Positions 18,664-29,051 are shown, counted from the stretch's first letter. The stretch: DNA of 64,000 bases from JARKPK01 sp964631235 (GCA_964631235.1 CAZVZX010000020.1:23115-87114), one strand, 5' to 3'. Made by a program: numbers and translations. The notes: generated by a model not told the origin, from the sequence alone.

Positions 18664-21600
18664 CTACTGTCCGCCGCCGAGCAGCTCGTCGAGGCTCGAA
18701 GGCGACGCCGGCGCCGACGCGGAACCTTCGGTTCCCACGCCGGACGGCTGCGCTTCGGGCGGACGGGCCGAATCGAGCAGCGGGAAATGCTTCGCCAAAA
18801 CGTCGATCTTCTCGGCGGCGAGCGATTCCAGGGCCTTCGGATGGATGCGAACTTCGGCCTTCTGATAGAGATGGAACCCGGTTCCAGCGGGAATCAGATG
18901 TCCGAGAATCACATTCTCCTTCAAACCGACCAAATGGTCCACCTTGCCCGCTAGGGCCGCCTCGGTCAACACGCGGGTCGTTTCCTGGAAGCTCGCGGCT
19001 GAAATGAAGCTATTGCTTTGGACCGCCGCTTTTGTAATTCCCAACAACTGAGTGCTGGCCGTCGCCGGCTGCGGTTTGACCCCCTTGGCCGGAGTGCCGC
19101 CCAGTGCCTCGATCTGTGCGTTGACTTGGTTGAGGGTTTCGATCGGGACGATCGAACCCTCGGCGAAATCGCTATCGCCTTTGGCTGTGATTTTGACGCA
19201 TTTCAAGAGGTCTTGATTGATGCGTCGGAACTCGAACTTGTCCATCACCGCGCCGGGAAGCAGTCCGGTATCGCCGACCGTTTCCACGCTCACCTTGCGC
19301 AGCATTTGCGCAACGATGATCTCGATATGTTTGTCGTTGATTTCCACGCGCTGGCTGCGGTACACGTTCTGGATTTCTCGCACGAGATATTGCTGCACCG
19401 CCTCCTCGCCGGAGATTCGCAGAATGTCGTGAGGGACAAGGGGGCCATCGACCAGTGCCTCGCCCGCCCGCACAAACGCTCCGCTGCGCACCCGCAATTG
19501 CTTGCCGTGCGAAACCAAGTGCTCGCGTTCGATGCCGCTTTCGCTGCGAACGATGATTGTTCGCTTGCCCTTGCGCTTCTCGCGGAGGATTTCGACGATC
19601 CCGTCGATCTCGGCGATTGCGGCAGGATCTTTCGGCTTGCGTGCTTCGAAAATTTCCGAAACTCGCGGCAAACCGCCCGTAATATCCTGCGTGCCCGCCA
19701 CGTCGCGGGGTTGCTTCGCCAGGAGCGTGCCCGCCACGATCGTTGCGCCTTCAGAAACTTCGATATGCGCCTTTTCGGGGAGATAGTAGAAGTCGAGAAT
19801 CTTGCCCGTGTCGTCTTCGATGATCACCTGAGGGTGCAGTTCGCCCTTGTGTTCCATCACGGTCATTCGGGTGTTGCCGCTCGGGTCGCGTTCCATGCGG
19901 ATCGTTTCGCCTTCGATCACGTCTTCGAAGCGAACGCGGCCGCCTACTTCGGCCAAGATGGGCACACTGTGCGGATCCCACCGGCACAAGACCGCGCCGG
20001 CCTCGACCGTTTGGTCTTCATCAACAAGCAAGTTGGCCCCGGCCGGAACGTCGTACTTCTCCAGCTCGCGATCCTTCGGGTCGACCACCGTGATGCTAGC
20101 GCTTCGGCCCAAGACGATCTGTTGCCCGCTCTCATTTCGGACCGACTTCATCTGCGTGAACTTGACTTTGCCGCCCTTCTTCGAGCGAATTTCGCTCTCT
20201 TCGACGGCTCGGGCCGCCGTTCCGCCGATGTGGAAGGTCCGCATCGTCAACTGGGTGCCGGGCTCGCCGATGCTCTCCGCGGCGATGATCCCCACGGCCA
20301 TGCCTTGCTCGACCAACGCGCCGGTGGAAAGATCCATGCCGTAGCACAAAGCGCACACTCCCAGGGGCGCGTCGCAGGTCATCGGACTGCGCACCTGAAT
20401 CTTTTCCAGGCCCATCGCCTCGATCTTCCGCGCGATCGCCGGCGTGATCAACTCGTTTTCGCGAACCACCACTTCGTCGGTGATCGGATTGACGATGTTC
20501 GCACGGCTCACTCGCCCGCGAATCGAGTCGGCCAGGCTGACCTCGACCTTCTCCCCGCGGTAAATCACGCCCTTGGTGATGCCCTGCGTCGTGCCGCAAT
20601 CGTGCATGGTGACGACGACATTTTGCGCCACGTCGGCCAGCTTGCGGGTCAGGTATCCCGAGTCGGCCGTCTTCAACGCCGTATCGGCCAAGCCCTTGCG
20701 GGCGCCGTGCGTCGAGCTGAAGTACTCGAGTACGCTCAGCCCCTCGCGGAAATTCGCCTTGATCGGCGTTTCGATGATTTGTCCGGACGGTTTGGCCATC
20801 AAACCGCGCATGCCGGCGAGCTGACGAATCTGTTCGACGCCGCCGCGGGCACCAGAATGCGCCATCAAAAAGATCGGATTCACGTAACCCGAAAACCGTG
20901 AATCGTTCTCGAGCTGCCGCATCATTTCGCTAGTGATTTCTTCGCGGGCATGCGTCCAGACGTCGAGTACTTTGTTGTAGCGCTCGCGTTCGCTCAACAA
21001 TCCGCGAGCATACTGTTTTTGCAGCTTCAACACCTCGCGTTCGCCGTCCTGAATCACCCTGGCCTTGTTCGCCGGCGTAATCAAGTCGTCGGTGGCGAAC
21101 GAGAGCCCGCTGAGAGTCGCCTGCCGGAAGCCGAATTGATTCATGGCATCGAGCAGGTCGATCGTTCTTCGTCGGCCCAATCGCTCGTAGCAGTCGGAAA
21201 TGACCATCGCCAGATCCGACGAGCGCAACGGCATGTTGTAGTAGGGCATGCCCTCCGGCAAGATCGAATTGAAGATCACCCGGCCCACCGTCGTATTCAG
21301 CAGCGAGCCGGTTCGCACGGCATGTTCGCCCTTGACTTGACGGGTGGTCGGCAGACGCAGCTTGATCATGGCGTGCGTGTCGACCTTCTTCAGCCCGTAA
21401 GCGAGCATCACCTCTTCCGGAGAGGAGAAGACCATGTTCTCGCCCTTGCGATCGGGCAGCGACTTGGTGATGTAGTAGCAGCCCATCACGATGTCTTGCG
21501 AGGGGCTGATAATCGGCGCTCCGTTGGCGGGGCTGAAGATGTTGTTCGTAGACATCATCAGCGTGTGGGCTTCCACCTGAGCTTCGATCGACAGCGGCAA

Positions 21601-23001
21601 ATGCACCGCCATTTGGTCGCCATCGAAGTCGGCATTGAACCCCTTGCACACCAGCGGGTGCAACTTGATCGCGTTGCCTTCCACCAGAACCGGCTCGAAC
21701 GCCTGAATGCCCATGCGATGCAGCGTCGGGGCGCGGTTGAGCAACACCGGATGATTCTTGATCACTTCCTCGAGGATATCCCAAACCTCGTCGTCCTTGC
21801 GCTCGAGCATCTTCTTGGCGCTTTTGATCGTATCGGCATGCCCCAGTTCCTTGAGCCGCCGAATGATAAAGGGCTGGTACAGCTCCAGGGCAATCTTTTT
21901 CGGCAAACCGCACTGGTGCAAGCGGAGGGTCGGACCGACGACGATTACGCTTCGAGCCGAATAATCGACGCGCTTGCCCAGCAGGTTCTCGCGGAAACGC
22001 CCCTGCTTGCCCTTGATCATGTCGGTCAACGACTTCAGCGGGCGGTTGCTGCTGCCCAGCACGGGCCGCTTGCAGCGATTGTTGTCGAAGAGGGCATCAA
22101 CCGATTGCTGGAGCATCCGCTTCTCGTTGCGGATGATCACCTCCGGCGCATTCAGGTCCACCAGCTTCTTCAACCGGTTGTTCCGATTGATGATCCGGCG
22201 GTACAGGTCGTTCAAATCGCTGGTGGCGAAATTGCCCGAATCCAACAACACGAGCGGGCGAAGATCCGGCGGAATCACCGGAATTACGTCGAGCACCATC
22301 CACTCGGGACGGTTTTCGCTGTCGCGAATCGCCTCGACGATCTTCAAGCGGTTGATCAAGTCCTTGCGCTTTTGCTTCGATTTGGTCTCGGTCAGCTCAG
22401 CGCGCAGCTCTTGCGACAACTTGACCAGGTCGAGATCGGTGAGCAGCTTGCGCACCGCCTCGGCCCCCATATCGGCCTCGAAGGCGCCTTCGCCGTACTG
22501 CTGTCGGGCGGCGCGATACTCCTCTTCGGTCAGCAATTGTTGCTTCTTCAGCGGAGTGTCGCCCGGGTTGATCACTACGTAGTCTTGGTAGTAGATCACC
22601 TTTTCTAGGCTCGTGGTCTTCATGTTCAGCAGCGCGCCCAAGCGGCTCGGCAGCGCTTTGAAGAACCAGATATGAACGACGGGAGCGGCCAATTCAATAT
22701 GGCCCATCCGCTTACGGCGCACCTTGCTTTGAGTGATCTTCACTCCGCAACGGTCGCAGATCATCCCCTTGTACTTCATGCCGCGGTACTTACCGCAGGA
22801 GCATTCCCAGTCTTTTTCCGGGCCGAAGATCTTCTCGCAGAACAGGCCATCTTTTTCCGGCCGATACGTTCGATAGTTGATCGTTTCCGGCTTCTTCACC
22901 TCGCCGTGCGACCAACTTCGAATGTCGTGGGCGCGGGCAAGACTGATCTTGACGGCCGTGTAGTCGTTGATCCGATCGTAAGTGGTTTCGCCGATGCTCA
23001 C
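18664..23001 (-). CDS. rpoC: DNA-directed RNA polymerase subunit beta'
   Basis: 1445 residues, close to the E. coli length. It carries the N-terminal zinc ribbon (C67, C69, C82, C85), the catalytic NADFDGD loop (D458, D460, D462 hold the active-site magnesium), the second zinc site (C802, C876, C883, C886), and the trigger-loop/bridge-helix region with GLMAKPSGQIIETPI. It catalyses RNA synthesis as part of the core enzyme with rpoB upstream and rpoA elsewhere. The start MSIGETTYDR is standard. A 221-bp spacer separates it from rpoB, longer than in many bacteria. The C-terminus ends with a short acidic SSLDELLGGGQ tail. Confidence 0.99.
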   Translation of the reverse strand: MSIGETTYDRINDYTAVKISLARAHDIRSWSHGEVKKPETINYRTYRPEKDGLFCEKIFGPEKDWECSCGKYRGMKYKGMICDRCGVKITQSKVRRKRMGHIELAAPVVHIWFFKALPSRLGALLNMKTTSLEKVIYYQDYVVINPGDTPLKKQQLLTEEEYRAARQQYGEGAFEADMGAEAVRKLLTDLDLVKLSQELRAELTETKSKQKRKDLINRLKIVEAIRDSENRPEWMVLDVIPVIPPDLRPLVLLDSGNFATSDLNDLYRRIINRNNRLKKLVDLNAPEVIIRNEKRMLQQSVDALFDNNRCKRPVLGSSNRPLKSLTDMIKGKQGRFRENLLGKRVDYSARSVIVVGPTLRLHQCGLPKKIALELYQPFIIRRLKELGHADTIKSAKKMLERKDDEVWDILEEVIKNHPVLLNRAPTLHRMGIQAFEPVLVEGNAIKLHPLVCKGFNADFDGDQMAVHLPLSIEAQVEAHTLMMSTNNIFSPANGAPIISPSQDIVMGCYYITKSLPDRKGENMVFSSPEEVMLAYGLKKVDTHAMIKLRLPTTRQVKGEHAVRTGSLLNTTVGRVIFNSILPEGMPYYNMPLRSSDLAMVISDCYERLGRRRTIDLLDAMNQFGFRQATLSGLSFATDDLITPANKARVIQDGEREVLKLQKQYARGLLSERERYNKVLDVWTHAREEITSEMMRQLENDSRFSGYVNPIFLMAHSGARGGVEQIRQLAGMRGLMAKPSGQIIETPIKANFREGLSVLEYFSSTHGARKGLADTALKTADSGYLTRKLADVAQNVVVTMHDCGTTQGITKGVIYRGEKVEVSLADSIRGRVSRANIVNPITDEVVVRENELITPAIARKIEAMGLEKIQVRSPMTCDAPLGVCALCYGMDLSTGALVEQGMAVGIIAAESIGEPGTQLTMRTFHIGGTAARAVEESEIRSKKGGKVKFTQMKSVRNESGQQIVLGRSASITVVDPKDRELEKYDVPAGANLLVDEDQTVEAGAVLCRWDPHSVPILAEVGGRVRFEDVIEGETIRMERDPSGNTRMTVMEHKGELHPQVIIEDDTGKILDFYYLPEKAHIEVSEGATIVAGTLLAKQPRDVAGTQDITGGLPRVSEIFEARKPKDPAAIAEIDGIVEILREKRKGKRTIIVRSESGIEREHLVSHGKQLRVRSGAFVRAGEALVDGPLVPHDILRISGEEAVQQYLVREIQNVYRSQRVEINDKHIEIIVAQMLRKVSVETVGDTGLLPGAVMDKFEFRRINQDLLKCVKITAKGDSDFAEGSIVPIETLNQVNAQIEALGGTPAKGVKPQPATASTQLLGITKAAVQSNSFISAASFQETTRVLTEAALAGKVDHLVGLKENVILGHLIPAGTGFHLYQKAEVRIHPKALESLAAEKIDVLAKHFPLLDSARPPEAQPSGVGTEGSASAPASPSSLDELLGGGQ

Positions 23002-23222
23002 AGCGTTGACTCCTCGACAGGGGAGGATAGTGACACAGGATATTCTCTTGATCGTCGGCGACGGCTGCGGCTAGGCCGTGCAGACATTTCGCTCGCAGGG
23101 CCTAATTGCGCTGCACGGCCGTCTGGCCGCCGAGTATCGCGACTTGAGCCGCTCTCGCCGCTTCGGTTGCCCGGCCGACATTAGCCCTGTCGCCCATCGA
23201 CAACCGCCGCGCGATCGCTGGC

Positions 23223-26200
23223 TTAGATGCGCGCTTTCTCCAACTGCATGTTCAGGGCCAAACCGCGAATTTCATTGGTAAGCACATCAAAGCTCGCCGG
23301 CGTCCCCGCCTCCAACGTGTTTTCGCCTTTGACCATCGCCTCGTAGATCTTGGTGCGGCCGTCCACATCGTCGCTCTTCACCGTCAACAGTTCTTGCAAG
23401 ATGTACGACGCGCCGTAGGCCTCCAGCGCCCAGACTTCCATTTCGCCGAAGCGTTGTCCGCCGAAACGGGCCTTTCCGCCCAGCGGCTGTTGAGTGATCA
23501 ACGAATACGGCCCAGTGGAACGGGCGTGAACTTTATCATCAACCAAGTGATGCAACTTGAGCATGTAAATGTAGCCGACGGTGGACTGCTGTTCGAACGG
23601 CTCGCCCGTGCGTCCGTCGTACAACTGCGTCTTGCCGCTGGGCGGCAGGCCCGCCTCTTTGAGCACTTCGTTGATCGTGTGCTCGTCGGCACCGTCGAAG
23701 ATCGGCGTGATTGCCTGAAAACCGAGGGCCGCCCCGGCCCAACCCAAGTGGGTCTCCAAAATCTGGCCCACGTTCATACGGCTGGGCACGCCCAACGGGT
23801 TGAGCAGAATCTGCACCGGCGTGCCATCGGCCAAGAAGGGCATGTCTTCTTTCGGGAGAATCTTCGCGATCACGCCCTTGTTGCCGTGGCGGCCGGCCAT
23901 TTTATCGCCGACCGAGATCACACGTTTGGCGGCGATATACACTTTGACCATTTGCAGTACGCCGCTTCGCAATTCGTCGCCGCGTTTCATTGAGTTCAGT
24001 TCGCGGTCGCGAGCGTCGATTGCCTCTTCGACGGCCGGCCAGAAATCTTTGTAAATCTTTTCCACCTCCGCTTTGCGCTGGGGGCTGCGGATGTCGAGCC
24101 GTTCGATGTCGAACCGCTGAGCCTGCTCGACGATGAAACGGTGCTCTTTGCCTTCGAGCAACGGCGAACCGTCTTCGTCGGTCAGCTTTCGCTTGAGCAC
24201 GTCTTCGATCCGTTGCACCATTTCGCCGAATGCGGCGGCGATTCGGGCATTGCCCGCTGTTTCAATCTCTTTCAGCTTTTTGTCGAACTCTTTGCGTTCT
24301 TCATCGCTTAAGCTGGCGCGGCGCGAGAACTTTTGCGTGGCGATCACGATTCCCTCGACGCCCGAGGGAACTTCCAGCGACTCGTTCTTCACGTCTTCGC
24401 CGGCGCGGCCGAAAATCGCGTGCAGCAGTTTTTCTTCGGGCGTGAGCTCGGTTTTCGATTTCGGTGAAACTTTGCCGACTAGGATGTCGCCGGGCCGCAC
24501 ATAGGTGCCTACGCGAACGATGCCGTTCTCGTCGAGGTTGCGAAGCATCTTCTCGCTGACGTTGGGAATGTCGCGAGTGAACTCTTCCCGCCCGAGCTTC
24601 GTTTCGCGAATCTCCACGTCGAAATCCTCGATGTGGATCGACGTGTACGTATCGTTTTGCACCAGCTCTTCGCTGATGATGATCGCATCTTCGAAATTGA
24701 ATCCGTCCCAGGCCATGAAGGCAACGAGAACATTGCGTCCCAGGGCCAACTCGCCGCCTTGCGTGGCCGGGCCGTCGGCGATTACTTGGCCCTTTTCGAC
24801 CTTGTCGCCCGGGCGAACGATCGGCTTTTGATTGAGGCAGGTGCGCTCGTTCAACCCGACGAACTTGCGCAGATGATACACGTCGCTGCCGATCTCAATC
24901 CGATTGGCATCGACATAGGTCACGGTTCCCTTTCGGGCGGCGCGGACCAACATGCTCGAGTTCTGCGCGGTTTCCACCTCGAGGCCGGTTGCCACCAGCG
25001 GCGGCTCGGTCACCAGCAGGGGCACTGCTTGCCGCTGCATGTTCGAGCCCATCAACGCGCGGTTGGCGTCGTCGTGTTCCAAGAAGGGAATCAGCCCGGC
25101 CGAAACGCCCACCATCTGGCACGGGGCGACATCGATGTATTGGATCTTGGAAACGGGCACCAACGCCACATCGCCGCGATGGCGTGCCACGATTGTCTCG
25201 CCTTGGATTTTGCCGCCCGAGATCGGCGCGTCGGCCGGTGCCAAGTAGGCTTCGTACTCTTGGTCGGCGCGCAGCCATTCGATTTCGGGCAACAGCTTGC
25301 CGTCTTTCACCTTCTGGTACGGAGTAATCAGGAACCCGTACGAATCGACACTGGTGTAAATGCCCAAACTGGAAATCAGACCGATGTTCGTGCCTTCAGG
25401 CGTTTCGATCGGGCAAATACGGCCATAGTGCGAAAAATGAACGTCGCGCACTTCGAACCCGGCCCGCTTGCGGTTCAGCCCGCCCGGCCCCAATGCCGAG
25501 AGACGCCGTTCGTGGGTGAGCATCGAGAGCGGATTGGTTTGATCGACCACTTGCGACAGTTCGCCACGGCCGAAAAAGTACTCGATGGCGGCCGAAATGC
25601 TCTTCGGATTCACCAGACTGCGCGGAGTGATGTCGGCGGCGTCCTTAAGGCTCATCCGCTCTTGCACCGTACGCCGCAACTTCATGAATCCCTTGCGGAG
25701 CTCGTCGCAGGCCAACTCATCGATGGTCCGCAAGCGGCGATTTCCGAGATGATCGATATCGTCGGTCGACGCGGAGGGATCGTGGTTATGCAGCCGCACG
25801 AGGTAGTCGATCGAGGCGATCAGATCCTCGGGCCGCAGAGTGGTGTGTTCTTCCGAGATGTTCAGCCCGAGCTTCCGATTGATGCGGAACCGTCCGACAC
25901 GTCCGAGACGATAGCGGTTGGTGTCGTAAAACTTTTCTTGGAAAAGCGTTTTTGCTTTCTCCAATTGCGGCGGATTGCCCGGCCGCAACCGTTGGTAGAT
26001 GCGGAGCAGCGCTTCCTCATGGCTGCCGGTGGGGTCTTCCAGCAGCGAATTGACCAGAAGCGGGTTTTTCGGATCGACCGCGACCTCCACTTCCTTCAGG
26101 CCCGAGGCACAAATCGTCTCCGCCAAATTCTTGGTGATCTTATGTCCGCATTCGACGATGACCTCGCCGGCCCGATTGCTGTCGGCCGGATAGACAATGT

Positions 26201-26936
26201 CGCCGACGGCCAACTTGCCTTCCAATTTCACGGCGCTGCGCCCGTCGTGAATCTTCTCTTTTTCGCACTGGAAGAAAACGCGCATCAGCGACGCGGTATC
26301 GCTATATTTGCGATCCATGGCGCGGAGCAGCATCGTTACCGGAAACTTGCCGCTCTGGTCGATGCGGACGGCGATCGTTTCTTTGCGGGTGATGTTCAGT
26401 TCGATCCAGCTTCCGCGTTCCGGAATGATTCGGCACGTGTGGGTTTTGTGGTCGCTGCTTCCCTCTTCGTCCAGCAAGAAATCGATGCCGGGACTGCGGT
26501 GAAGCTGATTGACGACGACCCGCTCGGCGCCGTTGATGATGAATTCGCCTCCGCCGAGCATGATGGGAATATCGCCCAAAAAGACCTCTTCCTCGACCGG
26601 CTGCTCTTTGGTCAACCGCAGCCATACTTTAAACGGCCGCCCATAGGTCAGCTTCAGTTGCCGGCATTCGTCAGGCGTGTATCGCGGCTTACCAAGTTCG
26701 TAGCGGAGGTATTCAAGCCGCAGCGATTTGTCGAAGCTCTCGATCGGGAAGATCTCGCGGAGAACGCCCTCGATCCCCTGATCTTTCCGCTTATGCGGCG
26801 GAACATCCATTTGCAGAAACGCGGCATATCCCCGCGTTTGAACCTGGGTCAGATCGGGAATCGGCAGATGTTCGCGCTGGCTGCCGAAGCGTCGTTTCGT
26901 TTTCGGCTGAAGGCGTCGTTGAGCGGGAATCGCCAT
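23223..26936 (-). CDS. rpoB: DNA-directed RNA polymerase subunit beta
   Basis: 1237 residues from ATG 26936, chosen over the in-frame GTG at 26945 because AGGTG precedes it at a proper distance. Conserved blocks include ERVVVNQLHRSPG, the rifampicin-pocket region QTNPLSMLTHERRLSALGPGG, CPIETPEGTNIGLI, and KMAGRHGNKG (1012-1021) near the active centre. The C-terminal GGKARFGGQRFGEMEVWALEAYGA segment clamps beta'. Together with rpoC it forms the catalytic core of RNA polymerase. It lies downstream of rplL with a 380-bp spacer that contains an attenuator-like hairpin. No large lineage-specific insertion was noticed. Confidence 0.99.
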   Translation of the reverse strand: MAIPAQRRLQPKTKRRFGSQREHLPIPDLTQVQTRGYAAFLQMDVPPHKRKDQGIEGVLREIFPIESFDKSLRLEYLRYELGKPRYTPDECRQLKLTYGRPFKVWLRLTKEQPVEEEVFLGDIPIMLGGGEFIINGAERVVVNQLHRSPGIDFLLDEEGSSDHKTHTCRIIPERGSWIELNITRKETIAVRIDQSGKFPVTMLLRAMDRKYSDTASLMRVFFQCEKEKIHDGRSAVKLEGKLAVGDIVYPADSNRAGEVIVECGHKITKNLAETICASGLKEVEVAVDPKNPLLVNSLLEDPTGSHEEALLRIYQRLRPGNPPQLEKAKTLFQEKFYDTNRYRLGRVGRFRINRKLGLNISEEHTTLRPEDLIASIDYLVRLHNHDPSASTDDIDHLGNRRLRTIDELACDELRKGFMKLRRTVQERMSLKDAADITPRSLVNPKSISAAIEYFFGRGELSQVVDQTNPLSMLTHERRLSALGPGGLNRKRAGFEVRDVHFSHYGRICPIETPEGTNIGLISSLGIYTSVDSYGFLITPYQKVKDGKLLPEIEWLRADQEYEAYLAPADAPISGGKIQGETIVARHRGDVALVPVSKIQYIDVAPCQMVGVSAGLIPFLEHDDANRALMGSNMQRQAVPLLVTEPPLVATGLEVETAQNSSMLVRAARKGTVTYVDANRIEIGSDVYHLRKFVGLNERTCLNQKPIVRPGDKVEKGQVIADGPATQGGELALGRNVLVAFMAWDGFNFEDAIIISEELVQNDTYTSIHIEDFDVEIRETKLGREEFTRDIPNVSEKMLRNLDENGIVRVGTYVRPGDILVGKVSPKSKTELTPEEKLLHAIFGRAGEDVKNESLEVPSGVEGIVIATQKFSRRASLSDEERKEFDKKLKEIETAGNARIAAAFGEMVQRIEDVLKRKLTDEDGSPLLEGKEHRFIVEQAQRFDIERLDIRSPQRKAEVEKIYKDFWPAVEEAIDARDRELNSMKRGDELRSGVLQMVKVYIAAKRVISVGDKMAGRHGNKGVIAKILPKEDMPFLADGTPVQILLNPLGVPSRMNVGQILETHLGWAGAALGFQAITPIFDGADEHTINEVLKEAGLPPSGKTQLYDGRTGEPFEQQSTVGYIYMLKLHHLVDDKVHARSTGPYSLITQQPLGGKARFGGQRFGEMEVWALEAYGASYILQELLTVKSDDVDGRTKIYEAMVKGENTLEAGTPASFDVLTNEIRGLALNMQLEKARI

Positions 26937-27316
26937 AGAAAGCACCTGACTTCGCTAAGCCATGAAACGGAAAGCGGAAGAATCGACCACGGTCCGCGCC
27001 GCGCGCCGCCATCCACAAGCGCGCAAAACCCGAGCCGGCGGCGCCGACTTGGGCCGTTCGTTCAGTGACGATTTGCAGAACCTGGTCACGTAGATCAAAA
27101 CGCGCCCGAACCCATCCCGCTCCCGAGCGATCGTCGCATCGACCGATGGGAGCAAAAACCACAGGCTGTTCGTGCGGTGCTTTGCCTCGCGTCCTATCCT
27201 GGGGCGGTGCCGTTGCGCCACGGACCGCCTCGGGAAGCATGTGCGCAAAAAAGGCAAAGCGAACGCCGACGCAGCGGCGATGCCCGCACCGCTGCATCGG
27301 CAGGTATCGAGAGTCG
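26937..27316. other. rplL-rpoB intergenic region
   Basis: 380 bp without a gene. It holds the hairpin described at 27247-27301 and the rpoB ribosome site. A separate rpoB promoter could be present but no convincing -35/-10 pair was found. Confidence 0.6.
27247..27301 (-). terminator. attenuator/partial terminator between rplL and rpoB
   Basis: On the minus strand: GCCGA-T-GCAGCGG, an 11-nt loop, CCGCTGC-G-TCGGC, a 12-bp stem with one mismatch (27301-27265), starting 16 nt after the rplL stop and followed by a TTTTTT run (27252-27247) about 12 nt after the stem. In E. coli this spacer also contains an attenuator that lowers rpoBC expression relative to rplJL; the same role here is inferred. 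Confidence 0.6.
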
Positions 27317-27733
27317 CTACTTGATGGCGACTTTGGCGCCGGCTTCTTCGAGCTCCTTCTTCAGCTTTTCTGCCTCTTCCTTGGAGATGCCTTCCTTGAC
27401 CTTGGCCGGCTTGGCTTCAACCAAGTCTTTCGCTTCTTTCAATCCCAGCGACGTGGCCGAGCGAACGACCTTGATCACACCGATCTTCTTCGCGTCGGGG
27501 TAGTCTTCGATGATCACGTCGAAGGCGGTTTTCTCTTCTTTCTTCTCCTCGGCGGCTCCTCCGCCCACCGGGCCGGCGACCATCACGGCGCCCCCGGCGG
27601 CCGGCTTGATGCCGTGAACTTCTTCGAGGTAATCACTCAGCTCTTTCGCTTCTTTCAGCGTCAGGCCGACGATCTTGTCGCCCAATTCCTTGGTCAGGGC
27701 GGAAAATTCCCGGGTCATTTCAGCGGTTGCCAT
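27317..27733 (-). CDS. rplL: 50S ribosomal protein L7/L12
   Basis: 138 residues from ATG 27733 (MATAEMTREF), with AAAGGATG upstream; an in-frame TTG two codons earlier is unlikely. N-terminal dimerisation helices (about 5-45), an Ala/Gly/Glu-rich hinge (AAGGAVMVAGPVGGGAAEEK), then the globular C-terminal domain with KIGVIKVVRSATSLGLKEAK, which recruits translation factors to the stalk. Slightly longer than the 120-130 residues usual in other phyla. Follows rplJ by 66 bp. Confidence 0.98.
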   Translation of the reverse strand: MATAEMTREFSALTKELGDKIVGLTLKEAKELSDYLEEVHGIKPAAGGAVMVAGPVGGGAAEEKKEEKTAFDVIIEDYPDAKKIGVIKVVRSATSLGLKEAKDLVEAKPAKVKEGISKEEAEKLKKELEEAGAKVAIK

Positions 27734-27799
27734 GTGCAAATCATCCTTTCACACGAATAAATGAGTTGGGTTGATGTTTCAAAACGCGTATCGCTGCGG

Positions 27800-28354
27800 C
27801 TACGAGGCAGCGCCCTCGGCGGGCGATTCTTCCCCGCCGCTCGGTTTGCTTTTCTGTTCGATCTGGCTGGCCAGCGCTCCACCGACGGCCGTCAACTGGC
27901 TGACCAAACGACCGCCCGGACCGAGTATCTGACCCACCAGCATACTGAGCTGTTCGGCGCGGCTCGGCCACTTGCTTACCTCGACGATCTCCGTCTCGCT
28001 GATCCGCTGACCGTCCATGACGCCGGCCTTGGCGGAGAACGGTGCGAATGTCGGATCACTCACCAAGCGAGTAATCTCTTTCGAAAGGCTGACGATATCC
28101 TCAGCCCCCCAGCAGATGGCCGAGGAGCCCTCTGCCTTGTCGAAGAGCGGCGCCAGCCGCGTGCCTTCCACTGCCCGACGGGCCAAGCTATTCTTGACCA
28201 CCATCAATTGGATGTTCTTTTTCCGAAGCTCCGCGCGGAGTCGGGCAGTGTTGTTCGCCGTCAGTCCGATCACATTGACCAGCAATGCGTCGTCCACGCC
28301 GGCCAGTCGCTTTCGCAAGTGGTCGGCGATCAGGTTCTTCACGTACTTGCTCAT
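27800..28354 (-). CDS. rplJ: 50S ribosomal protein L10
   Basis: 184 residues with the L10 fold: N-terminal MSKYVKNLIADHL, LRKKNIQLMVVKNSLARRA rRNA-binding segment, and a C-terminal helix that holds L7/L12 dimers (VSQLTAVGGALASQIEQ) followed by a Ser/Pro/Glu tail. AAGGAGGT lies just before the ATG. Only 13 bp separate it from rplA, so the long leader that binds L10-L12 in E. coli autoregulation is absent directly upstream. Confidence 0.98.
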   Translation of the reverse strand: MSKYVKNLIADHLRKRLAGVDDALLVNVIGLTANNTARLRAELRKKNIQLMVVKNSLARRAVEGTRLAPLFDKAEGSSAICWGAEDIVSLSKEITRLVSDPTFAPFSAKAGVMDGQRISETEIVEVSKWPSRAEQLSMLVGQILGPGGRLVSQLTAVGGALASQIEQKSKPSGGEESPAEGAAS

Positions 28355-28367
28355 CGACGACCTCCTT

Positions 28368-29051
28368 CTAGGCGACCTGGATCCGGATGCCGGGGCTCAT
28401 CGTGGCACTGATTGCCACCGATTTGACATATTGCCCCTTGACGGCCGCCGGCTTCATCGCCATCACATGATTGATGAAGGCTCGGATATTGTCGACAAGC
28501 TTCGGCGCGTCGAAACTGAGTTTTCCGACGACCGCCTGCACGTTGCCGCCTGCGTCATTGCGAAACTCGACCTTGCCGGCCTTGTATTCGCGGACCAATT
28601 TACCGACATCGGGAGACACCGTGCCGGCGCGGGGCGAAGGCATCAAGCCTCGCGGACCGAGCACCTTGCCCAATGGGCCGACGATGCCCATCATGTCGGG
28701 CGCGGCAATGCAGACATCGAAGTCCGTCCAGCCGCCTTTGATTTTTTCGGCCAGTTCCGGACCGCCCACTTCGTCGGCGCCGGCCGCCTTGGCCTCGTCC
28801 ACCTTGTCGCCTTTGGCGAACACAACGACCCGTAGCGTCCGTCCAATGCCGTGCGGCAACACAATCGAGCCGCGCACCATCTGGTCGGCCTGCTTGGCGT
28901 CGATGCCCAGCCGCATGGCGATTTCAACCGACTGATCGAATTTCGTCGTGTTGAAAGTCTTCAGAAGCGCCACCGCCTCTTCCAGCGGCAGAAGCTTCTT
29001 ACCGGGCGACTTTTCCATCATCGCCCGCATGCGCTTTGACAATCTGACCAT
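28368..29051 (-). CDS. rplA: 50S ribosomal protein L1
   Basis: 227 residues, typical length. It starts MVRLSKRMRAM and includes FDQSVEIAMRLGIDAKQADQMVRGS, LPHGIGRTLRVVVFAKG, GLMPSPRAGTVSPDVG and NIRAFINHVMAMKP, the signature blocks of the two-domain L1 protein of the ribosomal L1 stalk. L1 also represses its own operon in many bacteria. Unusually, 300 bp separate it from rplK, normally its immediate upstream neighbour. Confidence 0.98.
   Translation of the reverse strand: MVRLSKRMRAMMEKSPGKKLLPLEEAVALLKTFNTTKFDQSVEIAMRLGIDAKQADQMVRGSIVLPHGIGRTLRVVVFAKGDKVDEAKAAGADEVGGPELAEKIKGGWTDFDVCIAAPDMMGIVGPLGKVLGPRGLMPSPRAGTVSPDVGKLVREYKAGKVEFRNDAGGNVQAVVGKLSFDAPKLVDNIRAFINHVMAMKPAAVKGQYVKSVAISATMSPGIRIQVA

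Noticed and set aside
19018..20901. 627-codon open frame antisense to rpoC
   Set aside because: Mirror of rpoC codon bias in high-GC DNA; composition is rich in Asp/His/Arg/Gln with no family motif, and rpoC is certain.
24633..27068. 811-codon open frame antisense to rpoB
   Set aside because: Same reason: shadow of a certain gene.
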